A stretch of DNA of 64,000 nt from Ktedonobacter racemifer DSM 44963 (GCF_000178855.1 NZ_ADVG01000001.1:434001-498000), one strand, 5' to 3'. Positions 1 to 8,997 are shown, counted from the stretch's first letter. The notes: generated by a model not told the origin, from the letters alone. Numbers and translations are program-made.

Positions 1-2
1 TC

Positions 3-494
3 TTCTATGAAAACCTCATCCGCTGGACTACTGAAAGTGTCGCCTCAATGGGGGAGATCCACCTTCCGTTCGGTGATGGTGAAGGAAAGGTATCCTGGGT
101 TGCTGCAGAGGATATTGCACAGGTCGCTGCTGCAATCCTTTGTGATCCAGCACCTCATAGAGGTCAAACATACAACGTAACAGGCCCCGACATACTCACC
201 AATAATGAGATAGCCGCTCTGTTTAGCCGTGTTTTGCGAAGGCCTGTGGTGTACGTTGATATTCCGTTGCAACAGTGGCAGAAAGAACTGCTGGAACTTG
301 AAGGGCCTAGCCCTCACCTGATTGAGCACTTATCGTGTCTGGCACGTGAGTTCAAAAGGCGAGGACCAGCCGGTGGCATAAGAACCAATGTGGTACAAAA
401 GATCACTGGTTCTGAGCCAAAATCCCTCGAAATGTATGTTTCCAAGCATGTTGATGCTCTGTCAGCATTCTCACGCCAGGCGAAACATCTCTGA
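3..494 (+). CDS. NmrA-like NAD(P)-dependent oxidoreductase, C-terminal part (partial at window start)
   Basis: The reading frame is open from the first bases of the window (FYENLIRW...), so the start lies outside and only about 163 C-terminal residues are seen. The segment WVAAEDIAQVAAAIL followed by TYNVTGPDILTNNEIA is typical of the atypical short-chain dehydrogenase/NmrA group (QOR2/YtfG-like NAD(P)H quinone reductase or NAD-sugar-epimerase-like proteins), in which this part closes the substrate pocket. The NAD-binding GxxGxxG segment is not in the window. It ends with TGA at 492-494. The family is fairly sure; the substrate cannot be told. Confidence 0.8.
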   Translation, partial: FYENLIRWTTESVASMGEIHLPFGDGEGKVSWVAAEDIAQVAAAILCDPAPHRGQTYNVTGPDILTNNEIAALFSRVLRRPVVYVDIPLQQWQKELLELEGPSPHLIEHLSCLAREFKRRGPAGGIRTNVVQKITGSEPKSLEMYVSKHVDALSAFSRQAKHL

Positions 495-564
495 TCTCGT
501 GAGCAGTGTTCGGCAAGATATTACACTTATGACAAGGGTAATATCGTTAAATACGCATGGAGAC

Positions 565-735
565 ATGCAGAAAAACGAGAACGTTATGGATGCTGCTTTT
601 GTCTTCTTCTTCTTCCTGCTCTTAGGAATCGCTGCATATCGTTGGGGCGTGGATAGTCGTGATGGACTGGAGAATCTGGAGTGGGAGCGACGCGCGCGCT
701 ACTGGACCAAGCACCTGAGATGCAGCCATGAGTAG
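565..735 (+). CDS. Small single-pass membrane protein, unknown function
   Basis: A 56-residue ORF with one hydrophobic segment (AAFVFFFFLLLGIAAY) followed by a charged tail containing RWGVDSRDGLENLEWERR. My recollection is that a membrane segment followed by a W-G-x-D-S-x-D-G...E-W-E-R-R tail recurs in short Chloroflexota proteins; that is memory, not a search. The start could also be the ATG at 586, which has a weak purine stretch upstream. It stands alone between the oxidoreductase and a decayed SDR fragment. No function is assigned. Confidence 0.5.
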   Translation: MQKNENVMDAAFVFFFFLLLGIAAYRWGVDSRDGLENLEWERRARYWTKHLRCSHE

Positions 736-954
736 TCTGGATATGTAACACAGGTTGCAAGGTTGTGATAATGAAAAGACATCATGATACTAAGAGAGGC
801 GGTCCTTGTGGCTGGCTTGTGAGAAACGAGGAGCGCGTCTGATCTCTCTGCAAAAACCACCTGCAGGTGGAGAAATTGGTGTGCTCTGTAAGACAAGCAT
901 TCCTAACACAGCGAGCGGGCGCAATTCTGGCCAGGAGGGCGGCGCAGAGCTCCG

Positions 955-1047
955 AGGTGGTTGGTGCTGCCGTACTTCCTGGCCAGCAATGAAGCCTGCT
1001 CTCTCTATGGCATCACGCTGCCCATTGATGGGCAATATGGCCGTTGA
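955..1047 (+). pseudogene. Decayed C-terminal end of a short-chain dehydrogenase/reductase
   Basis: One frame reads YFLASNEACSLYGITLPIDG and stops at 1045-1047. This is the classic SDR C-terminus (FLAS-DEAS-YxTG-x-x-L-x-VDGG). No upstream SDR sequence (Rossmann motif, YxxxK) can be followed in the same frame, so it is a remnant. The rest of 736-1193 shows no gene that I can support. Confidence 0.45.
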
Positions 1048-1193
1048 GGCAAGAAGGGGAGAAACAATGGGTACATGGGAAAGTTGCTCCTGTTCTTGAG
1101 ACAGAATCGAGACTGCTCCGTGATGCTCATGGGCAAAGCGCGCTGCTCTGCTTGCAACGACTGATGGCCCAACGACCAGAGAAAGGAACATGG

Positions 1194-1706
1194 ATGATGG
1201 AGAAGCATTTCACTCTTCGGAATGCCCAGGACAACGAGCGGAGGATCATTCGAGATATCACCGTAGCTGCGTATGCGGAATATCAAGCCGTGATGCCTCC
1301 ACGTTTCTGGACACGCTATCAACACAATCTTATCGCTACCCTTGATGGGGAAGGAAACTTCGAACGAATTGTCGCTGAGCAGAATGGAGCGCTCGTCGGC
1401 AGCGTTTTGCTCTACCCACCAGCGGCTGCTTCCTATGCGGGTGCTGCCATCAGCACCTCCTACCCAGAGGTCCGGTTTCTCGCGATGCTCCCACAGATGC
1501 GCGGACAGGGCATTGGAGCCGCTCTCATGAAGGAGTGCGAACGGCGTGCTCGGGAGGCGGGAGCACAGTCCATTGGGCTGCACACCATGGAGGTCATGAG
1601 GGCCGCGATACGCATGTATGAGCGTCTGGGCTTTGTGCGCACGCCCGAAACCGACTTTCGGCCCGGCGAAGGAGTGGTTGTGCTCGGGTATCGACACACG
1701 TTTTAA
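1194..1706 (+). CDS. GNAT family N-acetyltransferase
   Basis: 170 residues when started at ATG 1194, which has AAAGGA at 1182-1187 six bases upstream; the frame is open further upstream but that part (from 1044) is not protein-like. Motif A of the acetyl-CoA fold is clear: VRFLAMLPQMRGQGIGAALM around residues 92-111, with the R/Q-x-x-G-x-G/A pyrophosphate loop, followed by the GLHTMEVMRAAIRMYERLGF motif-B region. The acceptor is unknown. The stop codon at 1704-1706 overlaps the ribosome-binding site of fabF, so the two genes are likely co-transcribed. Confidence 0.85.
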   Translation: MMEKHFTLRNAQDNERRIIRDITVAAYAEYQAVMPPRFWTRYQHNLIATLDGEGNFERIVAEQNGALVGSVLLYPPAAASYAGAAISTSYPEVRFLAMLPQMRGQGIGAALMKECERRAREAGAQSIGLHTMEVMRAAIRMYERLGFVRTPETDFRPGEGVVVLGYRHTF

Positions 1707-1718
1707 GGAGTAGGAGCA

Positions 1719-2957
1719 ATGAAACGCGTAGTCATTACTGGTATGGGGCTGGTCACGGCGCTAGGGCACACCGTTGAAGAAACCTGGGAGGCACTCTGCC
1801 AGGGGCGTTCGGGCATTGGACCGATCAGGAATTTTGATGCGAGCGAGTACCCGGTCCGGTTTGCCGGAGAGGTCAGGAACTTTGATCCCAGTCGCTATCT
1901 GGAGCACAAGGAGATCCGCAGGAACGATCCCTTTACACACCTGGCAGCCGCTGCATCCCGGCAGGCTCTGGCACAAGCGCGGCTCTCGATCACTGAACAA
2001 CTGGCCCCCCACATTGGTGTGTGCATTGGCAGTGGTGTTGGTGGGCTGCTGACCCTCCACGAACAGTTCGTCATCTTGCATGAAAAAGGGCCAGCTCGCG
2101 TCAGTCCTTTCCTGGTACCAATGATGATGATCAACGCAGCTCCTGGGATGGTTTCGCTGCTGACCGGCGCGCAGGGACCAGCGTGGGCTGCGGTTTCCGC
2201 CTGTGCGACTGGTGGAAACGCGCTTGGCGAAGCCTGGGAGACTATTCGCCGTGGGGCGGCCAAAGCGATGCTAGCGGGAGGCGCAGAAAAGGCAGTCACG
2301 AAGCTTTCTATGGCTGCGTTTGCGAATATGCACGCCCTGTCGCGGCGCAATGAAGATCCACAAGGAGCTAGTCGCCCGTTTGACGCCGAACGCGATGGCT
2401 TTGTGATGGGAGAAGGCGCGGGCATGCTGCTTCTGGAGGATCTCGATTTCGCATTGGAACGTGGTGCGCCTATTCTCGCGGAACTGGTGGGATATGGCTC
2501 GACGGCGGATGCGTATCATATTACCGAGCCGGCTCCAGGAGGTGAGGGGCTGGTGCGAGCCATGGAGCGCGCGTTACAAAGCGCTGGGCTGCGTCCCGAG
2601 CAGGTGGATTACATCAACGCACATGGGACAGCAACACGTCTCAACGATGCCACTGAGACCCAGGCTATCAAAACCTGTTTTGGCGACCATGCCTACCAAC
2701 TGGCGATCAGTTCGACGAAATCGATGCTGGGACATACATTTGGCGCTGCTGGGGCCATCGAGGCCGCGATATCCATTCTGAGTATTGTCCATGGAATCAT
2801 CCCTCCGACCATCAATCTGGAGCATCCCGATCCCGCATGTGACCTTGACTATGTGCCCAATCAAGCGCGAAAGGCTTCGGTCCACGTCGCCTTATCGAAC
2901 TCCATGGGTTTTGGAGGGCACAATACATGCCTTCTTTTCAAATGGTATGAGCCGTAA
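1719..2957 (+). CDS. fabF: Beta-ketoacyl-[acyl-carrier-protein] synthase II
   Basis: 412 residues, the normal length for FabF, which condenses malonyl-ACP with an acyl-ACP in fatty acid elongation. The Cys-His-His triad is intact: Cys162 in VSACATGGN, His302 in NAHGTATRLND and His339 in KSMLGHTFGAAG, with Lys334. GEGAG and the terminal SMGFGGHN motif are also present. A strong site (AAGGAG) lies about 8 bases before ATG 1719. It stands apart from any other fab gene and follows a GNAT gene, so it could be a secondary condensing enzyme rather than the housekeeping one. Confidence 0.93.
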   Translation: MKRVVITGMGLVTALGHTVEETWEALCQGRSGIGPIRNFDASEYPVRFAGEVRNFDPSRYLEHKEIRRNDPFTHLAAAASRQALAQARLSITEQLAPHIGVCIGSGVGGLLTLHEQFVILHEKGPARVSPFLVPMMMINAAPGMVSLLTGAQGPAWAAVSACATGGNALGEAWETIRRGAAKAMLAGGAEKAVTKLSMAAFANMHALSRRNEDPQGASRPFDAERDGFVMGEGAGMLLLEDLDFALERGAPILAELVGYGSTADAYHITEPAPGGEGLVRAMERALQSAGLRPEQVDYINAHGTATRLNDATETQAIKTCFGDHAYQLAISSTKSMLGHTFGAAGAIEAAISILSIVHGIIPPTINLEHPDPACDLDYVPNQARKASVHVALSNSMGFGGHNTCLLFKWYEP

Positions 2958-2988
2958 ATGAGCGAAACGCACACGTGAGCCGTTCTCT

Positions 2989-3027
2989 CCTCTGCTGAAC
3001 ATCTGTTTTCTTCTTGTTCAGCAGAGG
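2989..3027 (+). terminator. Hairpin after fabF, probable terminator
   Basis: Perfect 13-bp inverted repeat (CCTCTGCTGAACA / TGTTCAGCAGAGG) with a 13-base T-rich loop, 30 bases after the fabF stop. There is no clean T-tract after the 3' arm, so termination is inferred from position and stem strength. Confidence 0.5.
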
Positions 3028-3144
3028 ATCCGGAGGATGTGCGCAAGAAAGCAATCATCAAAGCGGATGACCTTCCCTCATCATTTCACTCGCCCGGTTT
3101 CTGGATCATCACCCGCTCGCTCTTTACCACTCTTGGAAGACTCG

Positions 3145-4014
3145 CCACCCACGGGATGCGCAACGAGATAGACATCTCAGGTAAAGTATCTTCACAGGCC
3201 CGTCCAGCCTTCTCGCTTTTTCCTGAGAAGAAAATGCCACTGCCTTACAGAGAGACGAGCGTGAGGAAGAGTGTTTTCAAGCCTCTTCTGCTGAATATGC
3301 ATCTCATTGCGCACTCTGTGGGCTATTCCCTAGAGAAGTCCCATTGCTTATCGTTGCAGAGCGACCAGGGGAATCTGGCGGGTGGTCTTTGCTTGATGCT
3401 CGACGAGCAAGGGCCATTGTTTTGTTGCCCAGGCCCAGAGTCGCTCTCGTTCCTCGCCTGCGATAACGGTGGCAGTCGCGTCAAAGGTTTCAGAATCAAG
3501 CTCAACGGTCACTGTTGGATAAGCTACCAGATTGTGATACCAGGCAGGATGGTGTGCGGCGCCAAGGACTGAGGCGGCAACGATCAGGCGCTCACCATCA
3601 ATCAGGTATGCCAGCGGCGCGGTGTGGCGTTTGCCACTCCGGGCACCCGTTGTCGTGAGAAGAAGCAAGACTGCACCTTCATAGGTTCCACCAACGTTCC
3701 CTCTATTTGCGCGAAACTCCTCAATGACCTGGTTGTTCCAAGCGTTGGTCTGGCTGCTCCAATTCTTGACCTCACTGTTCCATCGCTCAAGGTTGAAATC
3801 GCTCATAGCTGTTCTTTCCTACTCTCTTTCAATTTACCAAGGAGCTTACTCACCATATCGACATGTACAGTCTACCTTCAAAGGAGGTCAGAATCGGTCC
3901 CCATTTCGGAGAGAAAAAGGGGAAATACCGCTGGATTATGGGGACGAGAGCAATGAAGGACGCTTTCAAGCCACTTCAACCAAATATGCATCTCGTTGCG
4001 CATTCCGTGGGCCG
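3145..4014. repeat. Three scattered copies of a ~30-50 bp repeat around the nitroreductase gene
   Basis: A shared core (ATCTCGTTGCGCATTCCGTGG, with changes) is found at 3274-3325 (+), 3966-4014 (+) and inverted at 3145-3177. The two direct copies also share the upstream TTTCAAGCC and AATATGCATCTC blocks, so they are about 50 bp long. They flank the gene at 3348-3806 on both sides. No coding potential or transposase is linked; this may be an extragenic repeat family. Confidence 0.6.
3348..3806 (-). CDS. Deazaflavin (F420)-dependent nitroreductase family protein
   Basis: 152 residues. The family signature (Ddn / F420H2-dependent quinone reductase split-barrel) is seen in NRGNVGGTYEGAVLLLLTTTG, ARSGK, APLAY, and the AHHPAWYHNLVAYPTVTVEL block, where the backbone and Lys bind the deazaflavin phosphate tail. 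Likely role: reduction of quinones or nitro compounds with F420H2. It is monocistronic, reading leftward, with the stop TAA at 3348-3350 very near a repeat copy. Family assignment is firm, substrate unknown. Confidence 0.87.
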   Translation of the reverse strand: MSDFNLERWNSEVKNWSSQTNAWNNQVIEEFRANRGNVGGTYEGAVLLLLTTTGARSGKRHTAPLAYLIDGERLIVAASVLGAAHHPAWYHNLVAYPTVTVELDSETFDATATVIAGEERERLWAWATKQWPLLVEHQAKTTRQIPLVALQR

Positions 4015-4249
4015 CCAGCAGATCAGGAGTAATTCGAGTGCCGTTCTGCCTCGCTTCCCGACAGCACTGGCAGAAAATATGTTCTGCTTCTGCTGATGAG
4101 GTGTGCCAAAAACCGTTCGTTTGTTGTGACAAAGAGAGATACAGCTCATGCTTGCGGCGCTTCCCTCCCTCTTTGTCATTTCCCCATTCTTCTCAAATCA
4201 TGCTAAATTGCATTTTTCCACTGCCATACGTTTTTCCATTTCACCCGGC

Positions 4250-5110
4250 TCAGGATCGTGATTCCGAGCTTGCGTTCTCATATCGGTAAACTATTGTACG
4301 TTCCATCCTACGCAGCGTGGGGTTGACCTCCTGGACGCGGTAAAGGACCCGCCACCATAACGGGAAGCGGGAAAACGCGACCAGTTCGCTTGGTCTGAAT
4401 TCCTTGATCAGTTCAAGCTTTGGCTCAAGCTGCTTGATGTCCTGGGGATCATCAAGGCCCCATTTGTAGGTTGCACCCGTGCCCCCGACGTTCGAGCCCG
4501 CTCTTTTCACAATCCACGGATTGCCTATATCGAAGATCATCTGACCGCCGGGGAAGTGAGCGACCACCGCATTGAGGAGCGCTTTCACTTCCGTTTCGCT
4601 CAGGTAGTGCAGCACCCCCTCGGCGATAAGTAGCCCGGGCCGGTCCCGTGGAACCTCGTCCAACCAGCGCAAATCCGAGAGCGGTGCACCGATCAGGTGA
4701 TAGGCGCTCCGTTCGGGGAACAGTTGGCGGCGCAGGTCGATCACATCGGGATAATCCACGTCGAACCACTGGACGCTGGCAGGCGGATCAACTCGGAAAA
4801 CACGGCTGTCCATGCCGCAGCCCACGTGGAGCACGGTCGCATCCGGGTGATCGGCCAAATAGCGGTTCGTGAGCAGATCAAAGGTCGCGGCTCGCGTGGC
4901 GATGATGGTACATCCGATCTTGCTCCACATGCTCCACGAGCCCACTCCCCTGTAGCTCTTGCCGATGTCGTAATCAATATGCCGCATCGCTTCTTCTGCC
5001 CACGGGTCGTGCAAGATGGGATTCTTCCATTGGCTCTGGATAGCTCGACCACTCAAGGTCATGAGCATCGTTTCTTTTTCTTTTGTGAAGTGGATCTTCT
5101 CAGTTGTCAT
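4250..5110 (-). CDS. Class I SAM-dependent methyltransferase, leucine carboxyl methyltransferase/TcmP-like
   Basis: 286 residues. SAM-binding motif I is VLHVGCGMDSRVFRV at about 92-106, followed by the acidic loop WFDVDYPDVIDLRRQL and the conserved LLIAEGVLHYLSETEV. This pattern is typical of the LCM/TcmP O-methyltransferase group, which in bacteria usually methylates small molecules such as polyketides rather than proteins. Its ATG overlaps the stop of the upstream tetR gene by four bases (ATGA at 5107-5110), so translation is coupled and the pair is one operon under its own repressor. Confidence 0.87.
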   Translation of the reverse strand: MTTEKIHFTKEKETMLMTLSGRAIQSQWKNPILHDPWAEEAMRHIDYDIGKSYRGVGSWSMWSKIGCTIIATRAATFDLLTNRYLADHPDATVLHVGCGMDSRVFRVDPPASVQWFDVDYPDVIDLRRQLFPERSAYHLIGAPLSDLRWLDEVPRDRPGLLIAEGVLHYLSETEVKALLNAVVAHFPGGQMIFDIGNPWIVKRAGSNVGGTGATYKWGLDDPQDIKQLEPKLELIKEFRPSELVAFSRFPLWWRVLYRVQEVNPTLRRMERTIVYRYENASSESRS

Positions 5111-5814
5111 TGGTTGCTCCTTTCAGTCAACTGTGCCTGCGCCTCTTCGATTTTCCGGCGCATCATCGCTTTCCCTGCTTCGAGGTTCGCCCCCGCTTTC
5201 GGCGTGAGCAAGCACTCGCAGAGCCCGGCCACTGTTTCCACTAACTCATCAAAAGATGGCTGGTCCGGCCTGTTGGAGTCCTCGAGAGGTGCCTTCGTGT
5301 GAGAAGAGAGGGCGGCAAGGATGGAAGGAGCCAGCGCATCCAGGATGAAAGCCATGGCTCTCGTGTTGATGTCCTGACGAACGACTCCGATCTCTTGCAT
5401 GGCCTGGAGATACTCCCGTGTCGGACCAGGATCAGGCGGCCAGGAGGCGAAGAAATTGCCTGGCCTGGAGAGATATTTGCCAAACGTCTGCTCATCTCGC
5501 GTATACATCGCAGCCATCAATGGTAACTGCTTGAGGGCAGCGAGCAGACCCCGATAGACGCTGGCGACCGTGCCCCCCAAAGGATCACTATCGAGATAGC
5601 GATTCCAGACTTCTGCATAGATGTTCAATTCCCGAAGCAGAAGGGCTTTTATCAATGCATCCTTTGAAGGAAACAAGAGATAGACCAGTCTGCGGTTTAA
5701 GCCGACAGCATCTGCCACATCGCTCATCGTCACTTTGTTGTACCCATGTCGAAGCAGCAGTTCAGCGGTCACATCCAGGATGGCCCGTTCGCGTTCTTTC
5801 TCATCAATCCCCAT
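5107..5814 (-). CDS. TetR family transcriptional regulator
   Basis: 235 residues with an N-terminal helix-turn-helix (VTMSDVADAVGLNRRLVYLL, residues about 26-45, then FPSKDALI) and a variable all-helical C-terminal ligand domain. It is the first gene of a two-gene operon with the methyltransferase, so autoregulation and regulation of the methyltransferase in response to a ligand are likely. Only an imperfect operator candidate is seen upstream (around 5840-5860), so the operator is not assigned. Confidence 0.88.
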   Translation of the reverse strand: MGIDEKERERAILDVTAELLLRHGYNKVTMSDVADAVGLNRRLVYLLFPSKDALIKALLLRELNIYAEVWNRYLDSDPLGGTVASVYRGLLAALKQLPLMAAMYTRDEQTFGKYLSRPGNFFASWPPDPGPTREYLQAMQEIGVVRQDINTRAMAFILDALAPSILAALSSHTKAPLEDSNRPDQPSFDELVETVAGLCECLLTPKAGANLEAGKAMMRRKIEEAQAQLTERSNQ

Positions 5815-6604
5815 GACTTCTCACTTTCACAAATTTTGTTCATTCGTTACTCATTGTAGGCTCGCTTTCGTTGGGTGTCAAGACTTCTGGCAGCTTCTCC
5901 GATACATCCTTCATAGAGAGGCCGTCTCCTTCATCCTACAGAGGCAATCCTCTCCCTATGCTGGGCGGGTGATGAGACGTGCATCACCATCAATCGTTAA
6001 ATGAGTTCCAAAACCGACCGGTTTTTTGACACACATGGTTCGGTTTACTAGATGGTGGGTCAGGCTGGAAGCGCGAGGAGGATATAAATTGATGAGCTAT
6101 CTCAAAAATCGTGCCAAAATCAACATCTCATTTTTTGATGCGTGAAATGAGTAAGTGAGACAAAATGAAGAGATTATTTGCACCTATTGGTCATCGTCAC
6201 TGCCGGGATTTGTAAACCATCCGTGGCGAGGTTTCAGCAAGGTTCATCACACATCTAGTGGAGGATTCGGCGATCACAACGCTTGCTTTTGACCTTGTAG
6301 CTTCTCCAGATCTTTTTTATGGAAATTGTGGCGCTCCTCAAGAATGGCTTTCCAAGGTGGCACAAAGCGCGCCCACAAATCGTCGCCCGAACACAACAAC
6401 GGCAGTCAAATGCATTGGCTGATCCCTCCGATGACTGGTAGAAGCGCGTTTGGGAGAGCTCCTATCACCGCTCATCGGAGAGGGGTCAGCTAGCCAGAAC
6501 TCACGTTATGTTACTTCTCCCATGTCAAGGGTGGAAGTGTCAGGGCTCAAGCCAGGGGTTTTACGGCGCGGTTTGATAAAGACTTCTCATAAGTGTCAAA
6601 TAGA
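5815..6604. other. Gene-poor stretch upstream of tetR
   Basis: About 790 bases with no convincing gene. The first 100 bases must hold the tetR promoter. A 44-codon open stretch on the minus strand (6274-6407, ending LEKLQGQKQAL) has a protein-like composition but is bounded by stops and not recognised. The last part, from about 6530, is the outer end of the tnpB element. Confidence 0.5.
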
Positions 6605-6640
6605 TGTCAGTACCCTACGGCTAAAGCCGAGGGCTTGGAG
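6605..6640 (-). repeat. Right-end hairpin of the IS605-type tnpB element
   Basis: CCCTACGGCTAAAGCCGAGGG forms a short imperfect hairpin (GGCT/AGCC) that overlaps the tnpB stop codon at 6621. Subterminal hairpins at the tnpB 3' end are usual in IS200/IS605 elements and are part of the guide (omega) RNA; that role is inferred here. Confidence 0.5.
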
Positions 6641-7927
6641 TTGTGTCTGAACTCCACCGCAATTCAGCATACCTTTTCAGGCGTGCTGCTTTGGCTTCAT
6701 CGTCCGACACATCAGGGCGTACTGACAAGAGGCCCGTTCCTCTCCAGTCTTGCCGGATAAGAAGCGTTCGCATCGCAATGTTTCTTGCTCCAACCAGATC
6801 GGCATGGAGCGTGTACTGACAATTCTGACAGAGAAAGAGCAAGCCCTTGTGAGGACGATTCTCTTTGCAGGTATGCCCACATTTGGGGCAGGCCTGCGAG
6901 GTGTAGTTGGCATCCACCTTGATCGCCGTACTTCGATGCAAGAGCGCTTTATAAGCGATCATACTGTGCAACTCTGCAAAGGACCATTTGGAAAAGGCAC
7001 GATTGGCTTTGCGCTGTTTGGCACTTTTGCCTTTCCGTCGTTTGGTCTGCTCGCGAATATCTGTCAGATGCTCCAGTCCAATCAAGCTTTGAGGGTGCTG
7101 TAGGACAATCCGCTTACTCACGACATGATTGACGTTTGCTTTCAACCGTCTCTCTCGTCCACTGATGGCAACGAGCCTTCTCGTTGCAGAACGAGTGCCT
7201 TTTTTTGCAGACGCTTTCTCAGTCGTGCAGAGTGGTGTGATTTGGCAACCGTAGAGATGTCAGCATGGAAGGTGCAATTCCCTTGCATTGTCGCCGTGAC
7301 GGCAAGGTATCGCATCCCCACATCCACGCCAACGACTTGCTTGTGTGTTTCGGGGGGAGGATCAGCCATCTCCACTTCCAGGGAGACAAGGAGGTAAAAT
7401 TGCTTCTTGGCTTTGTCATACCAGAGTTTCGATGCACCAATCTCCGCTCCACGCTGGATCAATGCCACATGCTTATTGTAGCCAGTATAGGGCACGATAA
7501 CACGTCCCTCAAGGGTCAGGATGCTCACCTGCTGCTCTTTCTTGAAGGTGTAGTCTTTCTTGTACTGATAGGTCAACGTGGGGGAGATGAACTTGGGAGC
7601 CTTATCAAGCCCTTTGTAGCGTTTCTTGGTCTTACCTTCCTTACGATGAACAGCATTGTTCTTGACCTTTGTCCAGAGGGTTTTATACGAGGCACCAACT
7701 TGGCGAGGAACAGAACAGGCCATTTGCGAAGGCAGATGAAAACGGAGGCGGATCTCTTCGTAGGTGGCATCTTGCAAACGAACAGCATTGCTCATCTTGC
7801 CATGCGCAAAGGCGTACTGGCTCACATAGTTGAGAGAATCCCGATACGCCAGTTGCGTTGTACGTAATGCCTTGAATTGCTCGGGCGTTGTATTTAATTT
7901 GAGTTTCGCTGTTACTACCGTTTGCAT
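6621..7927 (-). CDS. tnpB: TnpB (IS200/IS605 family RNA-guided nuclease-like protein), split by a -1 frameshift
   Basis: Two overlapping frames encode one TnpB. 7142-7927 gives the N-terminal 261 residues (MQTVVTAKLKLNTTPEQ; RuvC-I Asp in VVGVDVGMRYLAV). 6621-7145 gives the rest (NVNHVVSKRIV; IGLEHLTDIR with RuvC-II Glu; the zinc ribbon CPKCGHTC...CQNC; and DLVGARNIA with RuvC-III Asp). Homology passes from one frame to the other exactly at the run of seven A residues at 7206-7200 (minus strand), where a -1 shift restores RLQKKGTRSATRRL. All catalytic and zinc residues survive on either side. No tnpA is present. This may be programmed frameshifting or a recent one-base deletion. Confidence 0.85.
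7168..7205 (-). promoter_or_regulatory. Candidate -1 ribosomal frameshift signal in tnpB
   Basis: On the coding strand the heptamer A AAA AAG (7205-7199) is in the zero frame, identical to the strong E. coli dnaX slippery site. Eleven bases downstream is a perfect 8-bp hairpin (GCAACGAG / CTCGTTGC, loop AAGG, 7187-7168). An alternative 6-bp stem CTCGTT/AACGAG begins 3 bases after the heptamer. A shift here joins the two tnpB frames correctly. Confidence 0.6.
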
Positions 7928-8024
7928 ACGCTAAATTATACCATAGTTTTCATCTGACTGTCAACAATACATGAGCAGATGAAAGAATGTCTACGGCGTA
8001 TTCCACCCAAGCCACCGACAAAGG

Positions 8025-8075
8025 AACGCCGCATTCCTCCCCATGCCTGAAAGGACAGGGGCATCCTGCGGCGTT
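8025..8075. repeat. Structured inverted repeat upstream of tnpB
   Basis: Outer arms AACGCCGCA/TGCGGCGTT enclose an inner CCTG...CAGG stem. This layout resembles the subterminal hairpins of IS605/IS1341-type elements and probably marks the other end of the tnpB element or the 3' end of a vanished neighbour. Confidence 0.45.
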
Positions 8076-8210
8076 TTCGGTGAATTTGATAGCAGGTCAT
8101 CATGAGAAAAGGTCAGAAGAACGATTGAAGTCATATGGTATTGTCGCCGTGAGCAGCACCCAGGACGACTTCCGAATCGTTCTCCGTCCCTGTTCGCAGA
8201 CAGTCGGTGC

Positions 8211-8942
8211 TTAGCTCGGCAGCACTCGTCCTAACAGCCTTCCGTCAAAGGCAAAAGGCTCCGACCGCAGCCCATGAATATAGTGGGGCAAGATCTCGCC
8301 GGGTAAACTCCCGCCGTGCATCGGATGAACCCATTGCAGGTTCAGCTTCTCCAGGCGATCCGCCACGTGCAGCACTGGTTCTGCTGCGGCAAAGAGGCCG
8401 TTCTCGCGATGCCACTGGCACTCCAGCTTGCTCAAATCTTCGCGTACGATGGCAGGCTGGTCGCCGGGTTGGCCAAAGAGGTCTGCGGGAAACAGGCTGT
8501 GAGTGGTTTCATCCACGACCATCAGCGAGTCCCACTGGGGAACATGCGGGGTTTCCAGGAAACGTAAGTGGTGCCTTCCCAGTTCAAGCACCTCGCCATC
8601 CTGCACTCCTCGCACAGGGCCAGCATAGTCCCATTGCATGAGATTGGCTCTTGCTCCCACCAGACTGCATACCAGTACCGCCTGAGGTGCCTCGGCGAGA
8701 AACCGTCCCATCCCACCGCATTCATCAGCCTCGAAGTGAGAAACCACGATGTAGGTGAGCCGTTTTGGGTCAAGGATTTCGGATACAGCCTGGCGCACCC
8801 CTTCATACAGAGGATACGTCCCGGTATGAATGAGCGTCGGATACTCGTCATCAATAAGAAACTGATTGAAGCTGATGCCGACAGTTGGGGAGAAAGATGA
8901 GATCCGATAGATCCCCTCTGCGACTTGATTGATCTGAGCCAT
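8211..8942 (-). CDS. MBL-fold protein with a flavodiiron-type (oxygen-binding diiron) site
   Basis: 243 residues from ATG 8942, which has AAGGAG nine bases upstream; the frame runs upstream through a miniature element and that part is not gene. The metal ligands follow the flavodiiron-protein pattern rather than the HxHxDH of hydrolases: His69-x-Glu71-x-Asp73 in SHFEADECG, His133 in TPHVPQWDS, Asp154 in FPADLFG and His206/His209 in WVHPMHGG. The flavodoxin domain of true flavodiiron proteins is missing, so electrons would have to come from a separate partner. Possible roles are O2 or NO reduction or sensing; an unknown hydrolytic role is not excluded. Confidence 0.82.
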   Translation of the reverse strand: MAQINQVAEGIYRISSFSPTVGISFNQFLIDDEYPTLIHTGTYPLYEGVRQAVSEILDPKRLTYIVVSHFEADECGGMGRFLAEAPQAVLVCSLVGARANLMQWDYAGPVRGVQDGEVLELGRHHLRFLETPHVPQWDSLMVVDETTHSLFPADLFGQPGDQPAIVREDLSKLECQWHRENGLFAAAEPVLHVADRLEKLNLQWVHPMHGGSLPGEILPHYIHGLRSEPFAFDGRLLGRVLPS

Positions 8943-8997
8943 GAATAACATCTCCTTCTTAATGGTAGGGTCGTGCCTGTTTGCCAATAGACACTCA

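Noticed and set aside
1005..1697. 230-codon minus-strand frame over the GNAT gene
   Set aside because: Antisense shadow; the plus strand encodes clear GNAT motifs.
5835..5865. Possible TetR operator near the tetR start
   Set aside because: Only an imperfect pairing of TGAGTAAC-like half-sites; too weak to annotate.
6274..6407. 44-codon minus-strand frame ending LEKLQGQKQAL
   Set aside because: Protein-like but stop-bounded, no start and no recognised family; mentioned only in the gap description.
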